Source: Caulobacter segnis
GTDB lineage: Bacteria; Pseudomonadota; Alphaproteobacteria; Caulobacterales; Caulobacteraceae
Direction: 5' to 3'
Assembly (NCBI RefSeq): GCF_019931575.1
Contig: NZ_CP082923.1
Coordinates: forward strand, 3,906,001-3,970,000
DNA: 64,000 bases
Part shown: positions 17,520 to 28,691 of the stretch, piece by piece
How positions within the stretch are numbered: position 1 is the first letter of the stretch
Layout: every line of letters begins with the position of its first letter
Made by a program: the position numbers and the translations under genes
Notes under the pieces: model-generated
What the model was told of the DNA's origin: nothing
What the model saw: the letters and a program-made list of their open reading frames with translations, nothing else
Database searches by the model: none

Positions 17520-17570
17520 CCTTCTCCCCTCGCGGGAGAAGATGGCTGGCGAAGCCAGACGGATGAGGGG
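17520..17570. repeat. Caulobacter-type palindromic intergenic repeat, single unit
   Basis: Two hairpins stand side by side: CTTCTCCC (17521-17528) with GGGAGAAG (17534-17541), and TGGCT (17543-17547) with AGCCA (17553-17557), followed by GACGGATGAGGGG. The layout (C-rich hairpin, TGG, hairpin, AGACGGA, G-run) is the same as one half of the longer repeats at 27751 and 53221. It lies between the start of the SDR gene and the end of carB. Confidence 0.6.
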
Positions 17571-17574
17571 CCGC

Positions 17575-17619
17575 CCAAACGAAAGCCGCCGCGACTGGCG
17601 GTGAGGCCAATCGCGGCGG
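17575..17619 (-). terminator. probable Rho-independent terminator of carB
   Basis: On the minus strand CCGCCGCGA pairs with TCGCGGCGG (17611-17619 with 17586-17594), extended by TGG/CCA inside, and the stem is followed by CTTTCGTTT. It lies about 50 bases after the carB stop. Confidence 0.6.
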
Positions 17620-17667
17620 ATCCTGTCTTCAACGGCTCACCTGGCCCTTACGGCCGGGATGGGAGCG

Positions 17668-20964
<3,297 letters not shown>

Positions 20965-21174
20965 CGAAAACTCGCGCGCAGAGACACGGTCGCGCACACC
21001 GCGCGCCCGCTGCCGACCATCTTGCAGGTTAAGCCGCCCGTTTAGAGACGGAGTCGGTCCGGCGCAACCCCGCATCTTATGAAGGGGTTAACGGCCCCCG
21101 CGAGCGAACGCGGTTCGCCTCCGGGAGGACATCGGCAATGCCATGAAGAAAGGGGCTGGACTCTTATTTCGATG

Positions 21175-21184
21175 TTTAGCTAAA
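21175..21184. promoter_or_regulatory. palindromic operator candidate for the ArsR-type regulator
   Basis: TTTAGCTAAA is a perfect 10-base palindrome 8 bases before the ATG of the ArsR gene at 21193, in a short AT-rich island. Position and symmetry fit autoregulation by an SdpR/ArsR-type repressor. Confidence 0.45.
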
Positions 21185-21192
21185 TTTCAAAT

Positions 21193-21501
21193 ATGAGCAC
21201 CGTCTTCAAGGCCCTGTCCGATCCGACGCGGCGTCGCGTCCTGCAGTTGCTGCGGGAACGTCCAATGACCGCCGGCGAGCTGGCCAACCAGTTTTCCAGT
21301 TCCAAGGCGACGATGTCGGCCCACTTCGCCGCCCTGCGCGAGGCCGGCCTGATCTTCGCCAACAAACAGGGGACGACCATCACCTACACGCTGCGGCTGT
21401 CGGTGTTGGAAGACGCGTTGCTGGGCTTCGCCGAGTCCCTCGGGATCGGCCTTCAGATCCAGGGCGATCCTGCCCTGCGCAGCGAGGAGGGTTCGAAATG
21501 A
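21193..21501 (+). CDS. ArsR family winged-helix repressor (SdpR-like)
   Basis: 102 residues. The N-terminal MSTVFKALSDPTRRRVLQLL box and the recognition part TAGELANQFSSSKATMSAHF followed by LREAGLIFANKQGTTITYTL are standard. No metal-binding Cys pair (CVC) is present, so it is not a classic metal sensor. The next gene, a multi-helix membrane protein, overlaps by ATGA. This is the SdpR-SdpI arrangement, in which the membrane protein modulates the repressor in Bacillus; that mechanism is inferred here. Confidence 0.85.
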   Translation: MSTVFKALSDPTRRRVLQLLRERPMTAGELANQFSSSKATMSAHFAALREAGLIFANKQGTTITYTLRLSVLEDALLGFAESLGIGLQIQGDPALRSEEGSK

Positions 21502-22133
21502 AGGACAAGACCAAGATGGTGATGCTGCTCGCCGTCGGCGAAATGACACTGGTCGCCCTGGGGTCCCTGGCCTGGAAGCATCCTCAGCTTGCGCTGCTGA
21601 CCGCGTTCGACGGTTCGCGAGAGTGGCGGCGACTGTTCGGCCAAGTGGCGGTGATCGCCTTCTGTCCGATCTGGCTGGCGGCGGGCTGGCTGGTTGCTCA
21701 GCGCCGCCTAGCCACGATGATTCCGCGTCCGACGCAGGACTACCGACGCTGGATCGAGGCCAGCCTGATCGCGTCGGGCCTGGCGCTGCTGGTCATGCAG
21801 GCCTGGGTAGCCCGCAACTTCATCGCCGAGGAGAATCTGGGTCGTGAAGCCCTGCTGCGAGCCATCACCCTGTTCCTGGGCGCGGTGACGACGGCGCAGG
21901 GCAACTTCCTGGCCAAGGTCGAACCGCCCGTCGGCGAGGGCGCGCCGGCTCCGGGCGTCTGGACGCGCGTCGCGCTGCGCATGGGCTGGGCCATGGCCGT
22001 GACCGGGCTGGGCATCATGATCGGCGCCCTGGTGCTGGACATGCCCGCCCTGTTCTTCGTGCCCCTGACGGCATTCCTGGCGCTGATCGCCAACGCCGTG
22101 CTCAGCCGCCGGGCGCTGCGCCCGCAGGGCTGA
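21498..22133 (+). CDS. multi-helix membrane protein coupled to an ArsR repressor
   Basis: 211 residues with about six membrane helices (for example VMLLAVGEMTLVALGSLAW, VAVIAFCPIWLAAGWLVAQR and WAMAVTGLGIMIGALVLDM). I do not recognise a named family with certainty; position behind an SdpR-like gene, with an ATGA overlap, suggests a sensor or immunity-type membrane partner. A hairpin terminator follows at 22162. Confidence 0.65.
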   Translation: MKDKTKMVMLLAVGEMTLVALGSLAWKHPQLALLTAFDGSREWRRLFGQVAVIAFCPIWLAAGWLVAQRRLATMIPRPTQDYRRWIEASLIASGLALLVMQAWVARNFIAEENLGREALLRAITLFLGAVTTAQGNFLAKVEPPVGEGAPAPGVWTRVALRMGWAMAVTGLGIMIGALVLDMPALFFVPLTAFLALIANAVLSRRALRPQG

Positions 22134-22161
22134 AGCGCCTCGCAGGATCCGACATCGCTAG

Positions 22162-22188
22162 AGCCGGAGGGACCCCCCTCCGGCTTTT
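22162..22188 (+). terminator. Rho-independent terminator after the ArsR/membrane-protein operon
   Basis: AGCCGGAGGG (22162-22171), loop ACCC, CCCTCCGGCT (22176-22185), then TTTCG. Perfect 10-base-pair stem, about 30 bases after the stop codon. Confidence 0.8.
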
Positions 22189-22206
22189 CGTTTGACCGGG
22201 CCATAT

Positions 22207-22247
22207 TCTTAATTTAACAAAATCATTAAATAACAGATGCGTTAAAT
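22207..22247. promoter_or_regulatory. AT-rich operator region with GTTAAAT/ATTTAAC repeats
   Basis: TAATTTAAC (22212-22220) and GTTAAATAG (22241-22249 region) face each other, with a further ATTAAAT between them. The stretch is strikingly AT-rich against its surroundings and ends at the start codon of the second ArsR gene, as expected for autoregulation. Confidence 0.45.
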
Positions 22248-22249
22248 AG

Positions 22250-22591
22250 ATGACCGATCCCCTCTCCTCCACCTTCCAGGCCCTGGCCGACCCGACCCGG
22301 CGGGCGATCCTGGCGCGGCTCGCCAGCGGCGAGGCCACGGTCAACGAACTGGCCGAGCCGTTCGACATCAGCCTGCCGGCCGTCTCGCGCCACCTGAAGG
22401 TGCTGGAGGGCGCGGGCCTGATCAGCCGCTCGCGCGAGGCGCAGGCGCGGCCCTGCAAGCTGGAGCCGGAGGCCCTGAAGAAGGCCTACGGCTGGATCGA
22501 CCACTATCGCCGCTTCTGGGACGCCAGCTTCGACCGCATGGCCGACTACCTGGCCGAGCTGCAGGCCGCCGAAAAGGATTCCGAGGCATGA
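22250..22591 (+). CDS. ArsR family transcriptional regulator (SRPBCC-operon type)
   Basis: 113 residues with LSSTFQALADPTRRAILARL and the helix-turn-helix VNELAEPFDISLPAVSRHLK, then VLEGAGLISRSREAQARPCK. The C-terminus (YGWIDHYRRFWDASFDRMADYL) is typical of the ArsR subgroup always found upstream of SRPBCC/AHSA1 proteins. The ATGA overlap with the following gene and the downstream GST suggest a three-gene operon for sensing or handling small hydrophobic compounds; the ligand is unknown. Confidence 0.9.
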   Translation: MTDPLSSTFQALADPTRRAILARLASGEATVNELAEPFDISLPAVSRHLKVLEGAGLISRSREAQARPCKLEPEALKKAYGWIDHYRRFWDASFDRMADYLAELQAAEKDSEA

Positions 22592-23046
22592 CCGACACGG
22601 TAGTGATCCAGGACGACGAGCTCCTGATCGAGCGCATCTTCGACGCCCCGCGCGAGCTGGTGTTCCGCGTCTGGACCAAGCCCGAGCACCTGATGAGGTG
22701 GTGGGGGCCCAAGACCTTCGAGCCGATCGGCGTCGAGCAGGATTTCCGCGTCGGCGGGACCTATCGCTACGGCATGAAGAGCGCCGAGGGCCGCGAGGTG
22801 TGGAAGTCGGGCGTCTATCAGGAGATCGTCCCGAACGAGCGCATCGTCATGACGTTCAAGTGGGAGGACGGCGCCTGGGGCGTCGACAACCTGGTCACGG
22901 TCACCTTCCTGACGATGGCCAGCGGCCGCACCCTGTTCCGCTTCCACCAGGCGCCGTTCAAGACCGTCGAGGCCCGCGACTCCCATGTCGGCGGCTGGAC
23001 CAGCCTGCTCGACAAGCTCGCCGCCTATCTGGAGACCGTCCAATGA
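22588..23046 (+). CDS. SRPBCC (AHSA1-like) ligand-binding domain protein
   Basis: 152 residues. It shows the AHSA1-like N-terminus LIERIFDAPRELVFRVWTKP followed by EHLMRWWGPKTFEP, and the C-terminal helix SHVGGWTSLLDKLAAYLE that closes the hydrophobic pocket. Such proteins are compact Bet v1-like folds that bind small hydrophobic molecules. It lies between its ArsR regulator and a GST, with ATGA overlaps on both sides. Confidence 0.9.
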   Translation: MTDTVVIQDDELLIERIFDAPRELVFRVWTKPEHLMRWWGPKTFEPIGVEQDFRVGGTYRYGMKSAEGREVWKSGVYQEIVPNERIVMTFKWEDGAWGVDNLVTVTFLTMASGRTLFRFHQAPFKTVEARDSHVGGWTSLLDKLAAYLETVQ

Positions 23047-23717
23047 ACGCGCCCACCGGCCCCCTCGTCTCCGCCTATGCCTGGGTCCCCGAGGTCGCGC
23101 GAGGCCGCGTCCGCGACCTGCGGGTGCGCTGGGCCCTGGAGGAAGCCGGCCTGGCCTATGACGCCGAGCTGATCCGCCTGGACGACAAGACCGCCTACCG
23201 CGCCAAGCAGCCGTTCGGCCAGGTGCCGGCCTATGTCGATGACGAGGTCGAGATGTTCGAGAGCGGCGCGATCGTGCTGCACATCGCCGAGCTGTCCGAG
23301 GCGCTGATGCCGCGCGACACGGCCGGCCGGGCGCGGGTCCAGACCTGGATGTTCTGCGCCCTGAACACCCTGGAGATCCCGATCGCCATGCTGGCCGAAC
23401 TCAACATCTTCTGCGCCGGCCAGGCCTGGACCGAGGGGCACCGTCCGCGCGTCGAGGGCTGGGTCCGCCAGCGGCTGGGCGAGCTGGCCGCGCGCCTGGG
23501 CGACAACGCCTATCTGGACGGCGCGGCCTTCACGGCCGGCGACCTCCTGATGGCCGACGTGCTGCGCATGGTTCCCGAGGCGATGCTGGCCGAGACGCCG
23601 GCGCTGGAAGCCTATCTGGCGCGCTGCACCGCGCGGCCGACCTTCCAGAAGGCGCTGGCCGCGCAGATGGCCGACTTCACGGGCGCGCCGCCGGCGGGCT
23701 GGACGGGACCGCGATAG
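23043..23717 (+). CDS. glutathione S-transferase family protein
   Basis: 224 residues from the ATG at 23043. The N-terminal thioredoxin-like domain has RVRWALEEAGLAYDAELIRL, then PFGQVPAYVDD and the glutathione-binding ESGAIVLHIAEL. The C-terminal helical domain has FTAGDLLMADVLR, the usual N-capping motif. It is translationally coupled to the SRPBCC gene. The last 41 bases are also the end of the convergent patatin gene. Function is probably detoxification or maintenance of a conjugated compound; the substrate is unknown. Confidence 0.9.
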   Translation: MNAPTGPLVSAYAWVPEVARGRVRDLRVRWALEEAGLAYDAELIRLDDKTAYRAKQPFGQVPAYVDDEVEMFESGAIVLHIAELSEALMPRDTAGRARVQTWMFCALNTLEIPIAMLAELNIFCAGQAWTEGHRPRVEGWVRQRLGELAARLGDNAYLDGAAFTAGDLLMADVLRMVPEAMLAETPALEAYLARCTARPTFQKALAAQMADFTGAPPAGWTGPR

Positions 23718-24867
23718 GCGGCTTGGCGTCCTCGGGGGTCGCGGGCGTGGTCCAGGCGGTCCCCGCCTCGGCCCGCTGGCGGCCCAGCTCGAACAGGAGC
23801 TGGCGGTTGGCGGCGCTGAAGTCGAGGCCCGAGGTGTCCCCCGCCGCGTCGTCGGGAATGGCCGAATAGACGAGGCTGCCGCCGTTGCGCCGGGCGAAAG
23901 CGGCGCTGGCGGTCAGGTGGGTGCGCATCAGGGCCTTGCTCATGGTCAGCCACGAGCGTCCCATCACCGACAGGGTGCCGCCCTTGGTGAAGCCGAAGGC
24001 CCCGCCGACCTTGCCGTTGACGAGCACGGTAATCCGGCCCGGCCGCGCCTCGCCGCCCTTGGGCGCGGTCCACAGCAGCAGGGACTCCGGGGCCACGAAG
24101 AACGGGGTCGTCACCCCGCCGTCGACATGCATCTCCGATAGCCGCCGGCCGCTGCCCTCGACCTCGATCAGGGTCGGCGGGAAGACGCCGGGGATGCTGG
24201 CCGAGGCCACCAGCACGTCGCGGAACAGCTTCAGGGACGCCTCGTCGCCTCGGGCGGCGATCGCGCCCATGTCCCAGATCACCGTCTCCTCGGTGTCGAG
24301 ATTGGTGGTGGCGATCAAGAGGCGCCGGCCGCGGGCGTGTTCGGCGGCGATGGCCCACAGCATCGGCGGATCGACATATTTGCCGACCAGCGTCCGCAGC
24401 GCCTTGGTGTCGTAGAAGCCGGGCCGGAACAGCAGGTCCAAGCCGCGCCGCTCAAGGATCCGGTCGGCCGCCTTGCTGGTGTAGGCCTCGGTCAGGCGGC
24501 GGTCCCAGTCGGGACCCAGGAAGGCGAACGGCGCGGTCAGGGCGCCGGTCGAGACGCCGGTGACGATGTCGAACTCGGGGCGATGGCCGGTCTTGGTCCA
24601 GCCGACCAGGACGCCCGCTCCGTACGCCCCATTCGAGCCGCCGCCCGAGATGGCCAGGACGTCGAAGGTCTTCTGGCCCACGCGGCGGGTGCGGGCGGCC
24701 TCGGCGAAGCGGATGCCGGCGCCCGCGTCGCTGGCGTTGAAGCGGACGTCGCTGAGGCCCCGCGGAGCCTCGCCGGCCAGATCGCTGGCCGTGAACGGGT
24801 CACGCGGCAGCGAGCCGCAGGCGGCCAGCAGCAGGACGGACATCAACGCGGCGAGCAACCGGGCCAT
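23677..24867 (-). CDS. patatin-like phospholipase, lipoprotein
   Basis: 396 residues from the ATG at 24867. The signal peptide ends in the lipobox LLAAC with Cys17, so it is probably an outer-membrane lipoprotein. Patatin motifs are complete: oxyanion loop SGGGSNGAYGAG (74-85), nucleophile GVSTG with Ser106, and the Asp dyad in VDGGV. It should be a lipid acyl hydrolase. A TTG start at 24903 is possible but would spoil the signal peptide. The gene overlaps the convergent GST gene by 41 bases; both frames look intact. Confidence 0.88.
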   Translation of the reverse strand: MARLLAALMSVLLLAACGSLPRDPFTASDLAGEAPRGLSDVRFNASDAGAGIRFAEAARTRRVGQKTFDVLAISGGGSNGAYGAGVLVGWTKTGHRPEFDIVTGVSTGALTAPFAFLGPDWDRRLTEAYTSKAADRILERRGLDLLFRPGFYDTKALRTLVGKYVDPPMLWAIAAEHARGRRLLIATTNLDTEETVIWDMGAIAARGDEASLKLFRDVLVASASIPGVFPPTLIEVEGSGRRLSEMHVDGGVTTPFFVAPESLLLWTAPKGGEARPGRITVLVNGKVGGAFGFTKGGTLSVMGRSWLTMSKALMRTHLTASAAFARRNGGSLVYSAIPDDAAGDTSGLDFSAANRQLLFELGRQRAEAGTAWTTPATPEDAKPPIAVPSSPPAARP

Positions 24868-24914
24868 GGCCCATGGGAAAGCCGGGTGGGCGTTCGGCGT
24901 CAAGAGGCCTTCCG

Positions 24915-24948
24915 AAACGAAAATAGGCCAGCGCGAGCGCTGGCCTAT
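24915..24948 (-). terminator. Rho-independent terminator of the cold shock gene
   Basis: ATAGGCCAGCGC (24923-24934), two-base loop, GCGCTGGCCTAT (24937-24948). On the minus strand the perfect 12-base-pair stem is followed by TTTCGTTTC. It lies 30 bases after the cold shock gene stop. Confidence 0.75.
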
Positions 24949-24978
24949 CTCAGAGAACCTGACGGTCCGCTAGGGTCG

Positions 24979-25188
24979 TTAGACAGCTTGCAGCTGGCCG
25001 GCCGAGGTCTTGCCGCTGCGGCGGTCGACTTCCGGCTCGTACGAGATCTTCTGACCTTCGTTCAGCGAGCCGAGGCCCGCGCGCTCGACGGCCGAGATGT
25101 GGACGAAGATGTCCGAGCCGCCGTTGTCCGGCTGAATGAAGCCGAAACCCTTGACGCTGTTGAACCACTTCACGGTGCCAGTAGCCAT
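24979..25188 (-). CDS. CspA-family cold shock protein
   Basis: 69 residues from the ATG at 25188, preceded by AAGGA. RNP1 (KGFGFIQ) and RNP2 (DIFVHISAV) RNA-binding motifs are both present, with [11 protein letters not shown] at the N-terminus. It binds single-stranded RNA or DNA and prevents secondary structure. About 200 bases upstream are free of genes and AT-rich near 25319-25360 (including TTGCCTTTCAAGTTGAAA on the minus strand), so a long cold-shock-type leader is possible but not demonstrated. Confidence 0.93.
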   Translation of the reverse strand: MATGTVKWFNSVKGFGFIQPDNGGSDIFVHISAVERAGLGSLNEGQKISYEPEVDRRSGKTSAGQLQAV

Positions 25189-25429
25189 GGCGAGTATCCT
25201 TGTAGGCATGATGTTCGTCGTCCGAAAACGTCCCGGCTGACGATCAAATTTCGTTGGAAGTTCGGAAGGCGCGTCCGGCGCTCCACCACGGGAGCAAGGA
25301 ATAGCAGGCCGAGCGGCAGCGAATTCGATGCCGCATAAGTCGACATTTCAACTTGAAAGGCAAGAAAAATAATTTCCGGTCTACTTGGGAGGGATTCCGC
25401 ACCCCGCCCGCCGTTTCGAGCGTTGCCTT

Positions 25430-25453
25430 ATCGGACGAAACTCTTCGTCCGAT
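25430..25453. other. perfect 10-base-pair hairpin before a mini-gene
   Basis: ATCGGACGAA (25430-25439), loop ACTC, TTCGTCCGAT (25444-25453). No T-run follows on either strand, so it does not look like a terminator. It ends 18 bases before the ATG at 25471 and could be a leader hairpin or a repressor dyad. Confidence 0.4.
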
Positions 25454-25470
25454 GACGACCGGAATTCGGC

Positions 25471-25680
25471 ATGACCTTGATCGAGAAAATTCCCACGCTC
25501 AGCGACACGGAACTGAAGCTGCTGCTGTCCAACGCCCGCCGGCTGGACATCACCGGCACGCCCGCCCAGCGCCGCGAGGTGGCCAGCGTGATCACCCCTC
25601 TAGAGCGCGAGGCGTCCCGCCGCCGCGCGGCCGTGACGAAAAGGCCGGTGAACGTGAAATCGATCTTGCGGGAGTCGTAA
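25471..25680 (+). CDS. small hypothetical protein (69 residues)
   Basis: Charged, mostly helical protein with no membrane segment or signal peptide: TLSDTELKLLLSNARRLDI, then AQRREVASVITPLEREASRR. I do not recognise a family. The start is ATG 25471; its ribosome-binding site (GGAA) is weak. It is followed by another mini-gene after 42 bases. Codon use matches the neighbours. Confidence 0.55.
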   Translation: MTLIEKIPTLSDTELKLLLSNARRLDITGTPAQRREVASVITPLEREASRRRAAVTKRPVNVKSILRES

Positions 25681-25722
25681 TTGCAATTCATTCTCAGAAA
25701 CATCATCGCGAAGGAGACGACG

Positions 25723-25887
25723 ATGGTTCTGCGGATGACGGGCGTCAGCCTGCTGGCCTCGATGATGCGGGTCGGCCGCGAGGACGAGGACCGCCCCCCG
25801 GCCGATCCGGCCTGGCTGCTGGACGGCGCGACCGAGCCCGAAATGGCCGAGGCGCTGGAACGGCTGGCGGCGAACGACGCGTCTTGA
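25723..25887 (+). CDS. small hypothetical protein (54 residues)
   Basis: Starts at the ATG at 25723, which has a strong AAGGAG ribosome-binding site; an upstream TTG in the same frame at 25681 directly follows the previous gene. The product has a short hydrophobic start (MTGVSLLASMM) and an acidic remainder ending in ALERLAANDAS. No family recognised. It is convergent with the DASS transporter, three bases away. Confidence 0.55.
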   Translation: MVLRMTGVSLLASMMRVGREDEDRPPADPAWLLDGATEPEMAEALERLAANDAS

Positions 25888-25890
25888 GAT

Positions 25891-27672
25891 CTACCGCGCG
25901 AACGGCCAGATCCAGGCGATCAGCCATGGCGCGACCAGCAGGATCATCGCGCTGAGCGGCGCGCCCAGACGGGCGTAGTCGCCGAACCGGTAGCCGCCGG
26001 GGCCCAGCACCAGGGTGTTGCACTGGTGGCCCACCGGGGTCAGGAAGTCGCAGCCCGCCCCGACCGCCACGGCCATCAGGAATGGATCGGGTGACAGGCC
26101 CAGACGCTGGGCCAGGCCCATGCCGATCGGGGCGGCGATCAGCACGGTCGCCGCGTTGTTCAGGAAGGGCGTGGCGGCCATGGCCACCGCCATCATCGCC
26201 GTCAGGGTGGCGATCGGCGGCAGGCCGTGGAATGCGCCCGACAACCAGCCGGCGATCAGGTCCGCGCCGCCGGTCTTCTGGATGGTGTCGCTGACCGGGA
26301 TCAGGGCCGCGACCAGCACCAGGACCGGCGCCTCCAGCGCCGCATAGGCCTCGCGCATCCGCAGCGCGCCGCTGGCCACCACCAGCACCGCCGCCCCGAA
26401 GAAGCCCGCCGCCACCGGGATCACCCCCGTGGCCACCAGGGCCATGGCCGCGACGAGGATAGCCGTGGGCAGCACCGCATGACGCACCCCGCCCAGGCGC
26501 ACCTCGCGCTCGGCCAGCGGCAGCAGGCCCAGCGCCTGCAGCGCGCCCGGCAGCGACTGCTCGGCGCCCTGCAGCACGATGAGGTCGCCGGCTTTGAGGC
26601 GGATGGTGGCCAGACGCCCGGCCATCCGATGGCCGCTGCGGCTCACGCCCAGCAGGTTGACGCCGTGGGTGTCGCTCAGGGTCACGCCGCGGGCCGACTT
26701 GCCGATCAGGTCGGATTCGCCGCCGATCACCGCCTCGACCACCCGGACCTCCTCGGTCGGCTTGTTCATGACCAGGGGACGGTCGGCGTCGCGAAGCTTC
26801 AGCTTCGCCGCGACGATCAGCTGGTTCAGCTCCTGCTGTTCGCCCTCCAGCAGCAGGACGTCGCCGGGCTGGATCTTGAGGTTGGCGTGCGGGGCCTCGA
26901 TCCGCTCGCGGCCCCGCAGGATGGCGACGACCGAGACCGCGCCGCTGGTGGCCTTCTTCAGCGCCCCCACGCGCCCCTCTTCGAAGCTCCACTCCTCGGG
27001 GACCTCGACCTCGGTGACATAGGCCTGGGCGGCCAGGGCGGCGTCGATATCGATCGCCGCCCGGCGCTCACGCGGCAGGAGACGGTAGGCGAAGGTCAGA
27101 TAGATCACCGCGATCACGGTCAGGAGGCCGCCGACCGGGAAGAAGTCGAACATGCGGAACGGCTGGCCCAGGGTCTCCTGGCGCACCTCCGAGACGATGA
27201 TGTTGGGCGAGGTGCCGACCAGCACCGCCAGGCCGCCGACCAGCGAGCCGAAAGCCATCGGCATCAGCAGGCGGCCGGGCGAGACGCCCGTGCGCCGCGC
27301 CAGTTGCAGGGCGCTGGGCAGCATCAGGGCCAGGGCCCCGACGTTCTTGGTGGCCATCGACAGAACCGCCGTGGTTCCGGCCAGGACCGGGACCTGCGTG
27401 CGCTCGTCCTTCAGCCTCGGCAGCAGCGGGGCCATCAGCAGGTCGACGACGCCCGACCGGGCCACGGCGGCCGAGAGCACCAGGGCGCTGGCGATGATGA
27501 TGACGATGTCGTTGGCGAAGCCCTCGAAGGCCGCCTTCACCGGGATCAGGCCCATGGCCATACCGGCCGCCAGGGCGACCAGCGCGATCACGTCGTAGCG
27601 CCAACGCCCCCAGATGAACGCGACGATGGTCGCCGCGATCAGGGCGAAGGCGAGGCCTTGATGAAGCGTCAC
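25891..27672 (-). CDS. SLC13/DASS-type permease with two RCK_C (TrkA-C) domains
   Basis: 593 residues. Two hydrophobic halves of about five helices each (about 1-190 and 400-590) flank a cytosolic part with two RCK_C domains: IEAPHANLKIQPGDVLLLEG and MAGRLATIRLKAGDLIVLQG. Transport motifs include VLVGTSPNIIVSEVR in the first half and GAGCDFLTPVGHQCNTLVLGP in the second, the repeated Ser-Asn-Thr and Thr-Pro type sites. Relatives move sulfate, dicarboxylates or other anions with sodium; the RCK_C insertion is typical of the sulfate-type members. The substrate is not determinable. Confidence 0.88.
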   Translation of the reverse strand: MTLHQGLAFALIAATIVAFIWGRWRYDVIALVALAAGMAMGLIPVKAAFEGFANDIVIIIASALVLSAAVARSGVVDLLMAPLLPRLKDERTQVPVLAGTTAVLSMATKNVGALALMLPSALQLARRTGVSPGRLLMPMAFGSLVGGLAVLVGTSPNIIVSEVRQETLGQPFRMFDFFPVGGLLTVIAVIYLTFAYRLLPRERRAAIDIDAALAAQAYVTEVEVPEEWSFEEGRVGALKKATSGAVSVVAILRGRERIEAPHANLKIQPGDVLLLEGEQQELNQLIVAAKLKLRDADRPLVMNKPTEEVRVVEAVIGGESDLIGKSARGVTLSDTHGVNLLGVSRSGHRMAGRLATIRLKAGDLIVLQGAEQSLPGALQALGLLPLAEREVRLGGVRHAVLPTAILVAAMALVATGVIPVAAGFFGAAVLVVASGALRMREAYAALEAPVLVLVAALIPVSDTIQKTGGADLIAGWLSGAFHGLPPIATLTAMMAVAMAATPFLNNAATVLIAAPIGMGLAQRLGLSPDPFLMAVAVGAGCDFLTPVGHQCNTLVLGPGGYRFGDYARLGAPLSAMILLVAPWLIAWIWPFAR

Positions 27673-27750
27673 GTGATCAAATCCCCCCGAAGCTGTGCTT
27701 GGGAGGAACGGACGGGACGAGCGGATGGTTCAGCGCGAGGTCACAATCCC

Positions 27751-27889
27751 TCCTCCCCATTAGGGGGAGGTGGATCGCCGCGAATACGCGGCGAGACGGA
27801 GGGGGTCCGCGAAGCGGTTCTGAGGTTCAGCGCCTCAAAGCCCCCTCCACCGCCGTTCGGCGGTCCCCCTCCCCCAAAGGGGAGAGGAG
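27751..27889. repeat. palindromic intergenic repeat, copy 1 (about 140 bases)
   Basis: Chain of hairpins: CTCCCC..GGGGAG, TCGCCGCG (27775-27782) with CGCGGCGA (27787-27794), ACCGCCG (27849-27855) with CGGCGGT (27858-27864), and CTCCCCC..GGGGAG. The inverse complement of copy 2 (53221-53360) matches over nearly the full length except the centre. It lies between the DASS permease and pgsA. Translation of its frames gives the low-complexity peptides typical of such Caulobacter repeats, so no gene is called here. Confidence 0.85.
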
Positions 27890-27901
27890 AGAGGGTTCGG
27901 T

Positions 27902-28519
27902 TTACCCCAGCGCCTTGCGCGCGGCTTCCCAGTACTGGGCGCCGGTGATCAGGGTCACCAGGGTAGCGAGCCACAGCAGGCCGTGGGCGGCGACCGTGAA
28001 GCCACCGATCAGGCCGGGCTCCGGCGACAGGCCGAAGGCGGCCCAGGACGCCAGGACCAGCTCGGCGCCGATGGCGACCAGCTGCAGGGTCGTCTTCCAC
28101 TTGGCCAGCAGGGTCACCGGCAGCTTGACGCCCTTGCCCGCCCCGACCTCGCGCAGGGCGCTGACGGTGAATTCGCGGAACAGGATCAGGCCGGCCGGCA
28201 GCACGACCATGGCGTTGGGGCCCAGGGCCATCAGGCCCAGCAGCGCGCCGCAGACCAGGATCTTGTCGCCGATCGGGTCCAGGATCGCGCCCCAGATGCT
28301 GACCGCGTCCAGCTTGCGCGCCAGCCAGCCGTCGAAGAAGTCGGTCACCGAGGCGACGACGAAGGCGTAGAACGCCCAACGCTCCAGCCGCAGCTGGCTT
28401 TCGGCGGTCAGCTGGTCGCTGACCCACGGCACCGCGCCGGCGGCGGCCGCCAGAGCGACGAACATGAACAGCGCCATCACCAGGCGCGAAGCGGTCAGGA
28501 TGTTGGGCAGGTTCTTCAT
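27902..28519 (-). CDS. pgsA: CDP-diacylglycerol-glycerol-3-phosphate 3-phosphatidyltransferase
   Basis: 205 residues from MKNLPNILTASRLVMALFMF. It makes phosphatidylglycerol phosphate in the inner membrane. The CDP-alcohol phosphotransferase motif is complete: DGWLARKLD, then GAILDPIGDK, giving the DG..AR..G...D...D pattern. Five to six membrane helices fit the family. An in-frame ATG at 28537 is an alternative start. The repeat at 27751-27889 lies directly downstream. Confidence 0.93.
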   Translation of the reverse strand: MKNLPNILTASRLVMALFMFVALAAAAGAVPWVSDQLTAESQLRLERWAFYAFVVASVTDFFDGWLARKLDAVSIWGAILDPIGDKILVCGALLGLMALGPNAMVVLPAGLILFREFTVSALREVGAGKGVKLPVTLLAKWKTTLQLVAIGAELVLASWAAFGLSPEPGLIGGFTVAAHGLLWLATLVTLITGAQYWEAARKALG

Positions 28520-28691
28520 GGCCGTCTCATAACGCACAAAGCCCCGCCAGGGATACGGCCCAGCTACATAACAGACACCGTTCGGCTCCCGAACTGAAAC
28601 GGCGGATTTTTGGGACGCCGGACGCGACTCGCTTCGCTATACAAGCTCAGAGGGCGATGCGGCGCTCTCGTCGCAGCGGGCGCGCCTGCGC

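Noticed and set aside
27699..28370. Open frame on the plus strand through the intergenic repeat
   Set aside because: It translates the hairpin repeat and the antisense of pgsA; the peptide RRSPSPKGE type is typical of translated repeats.
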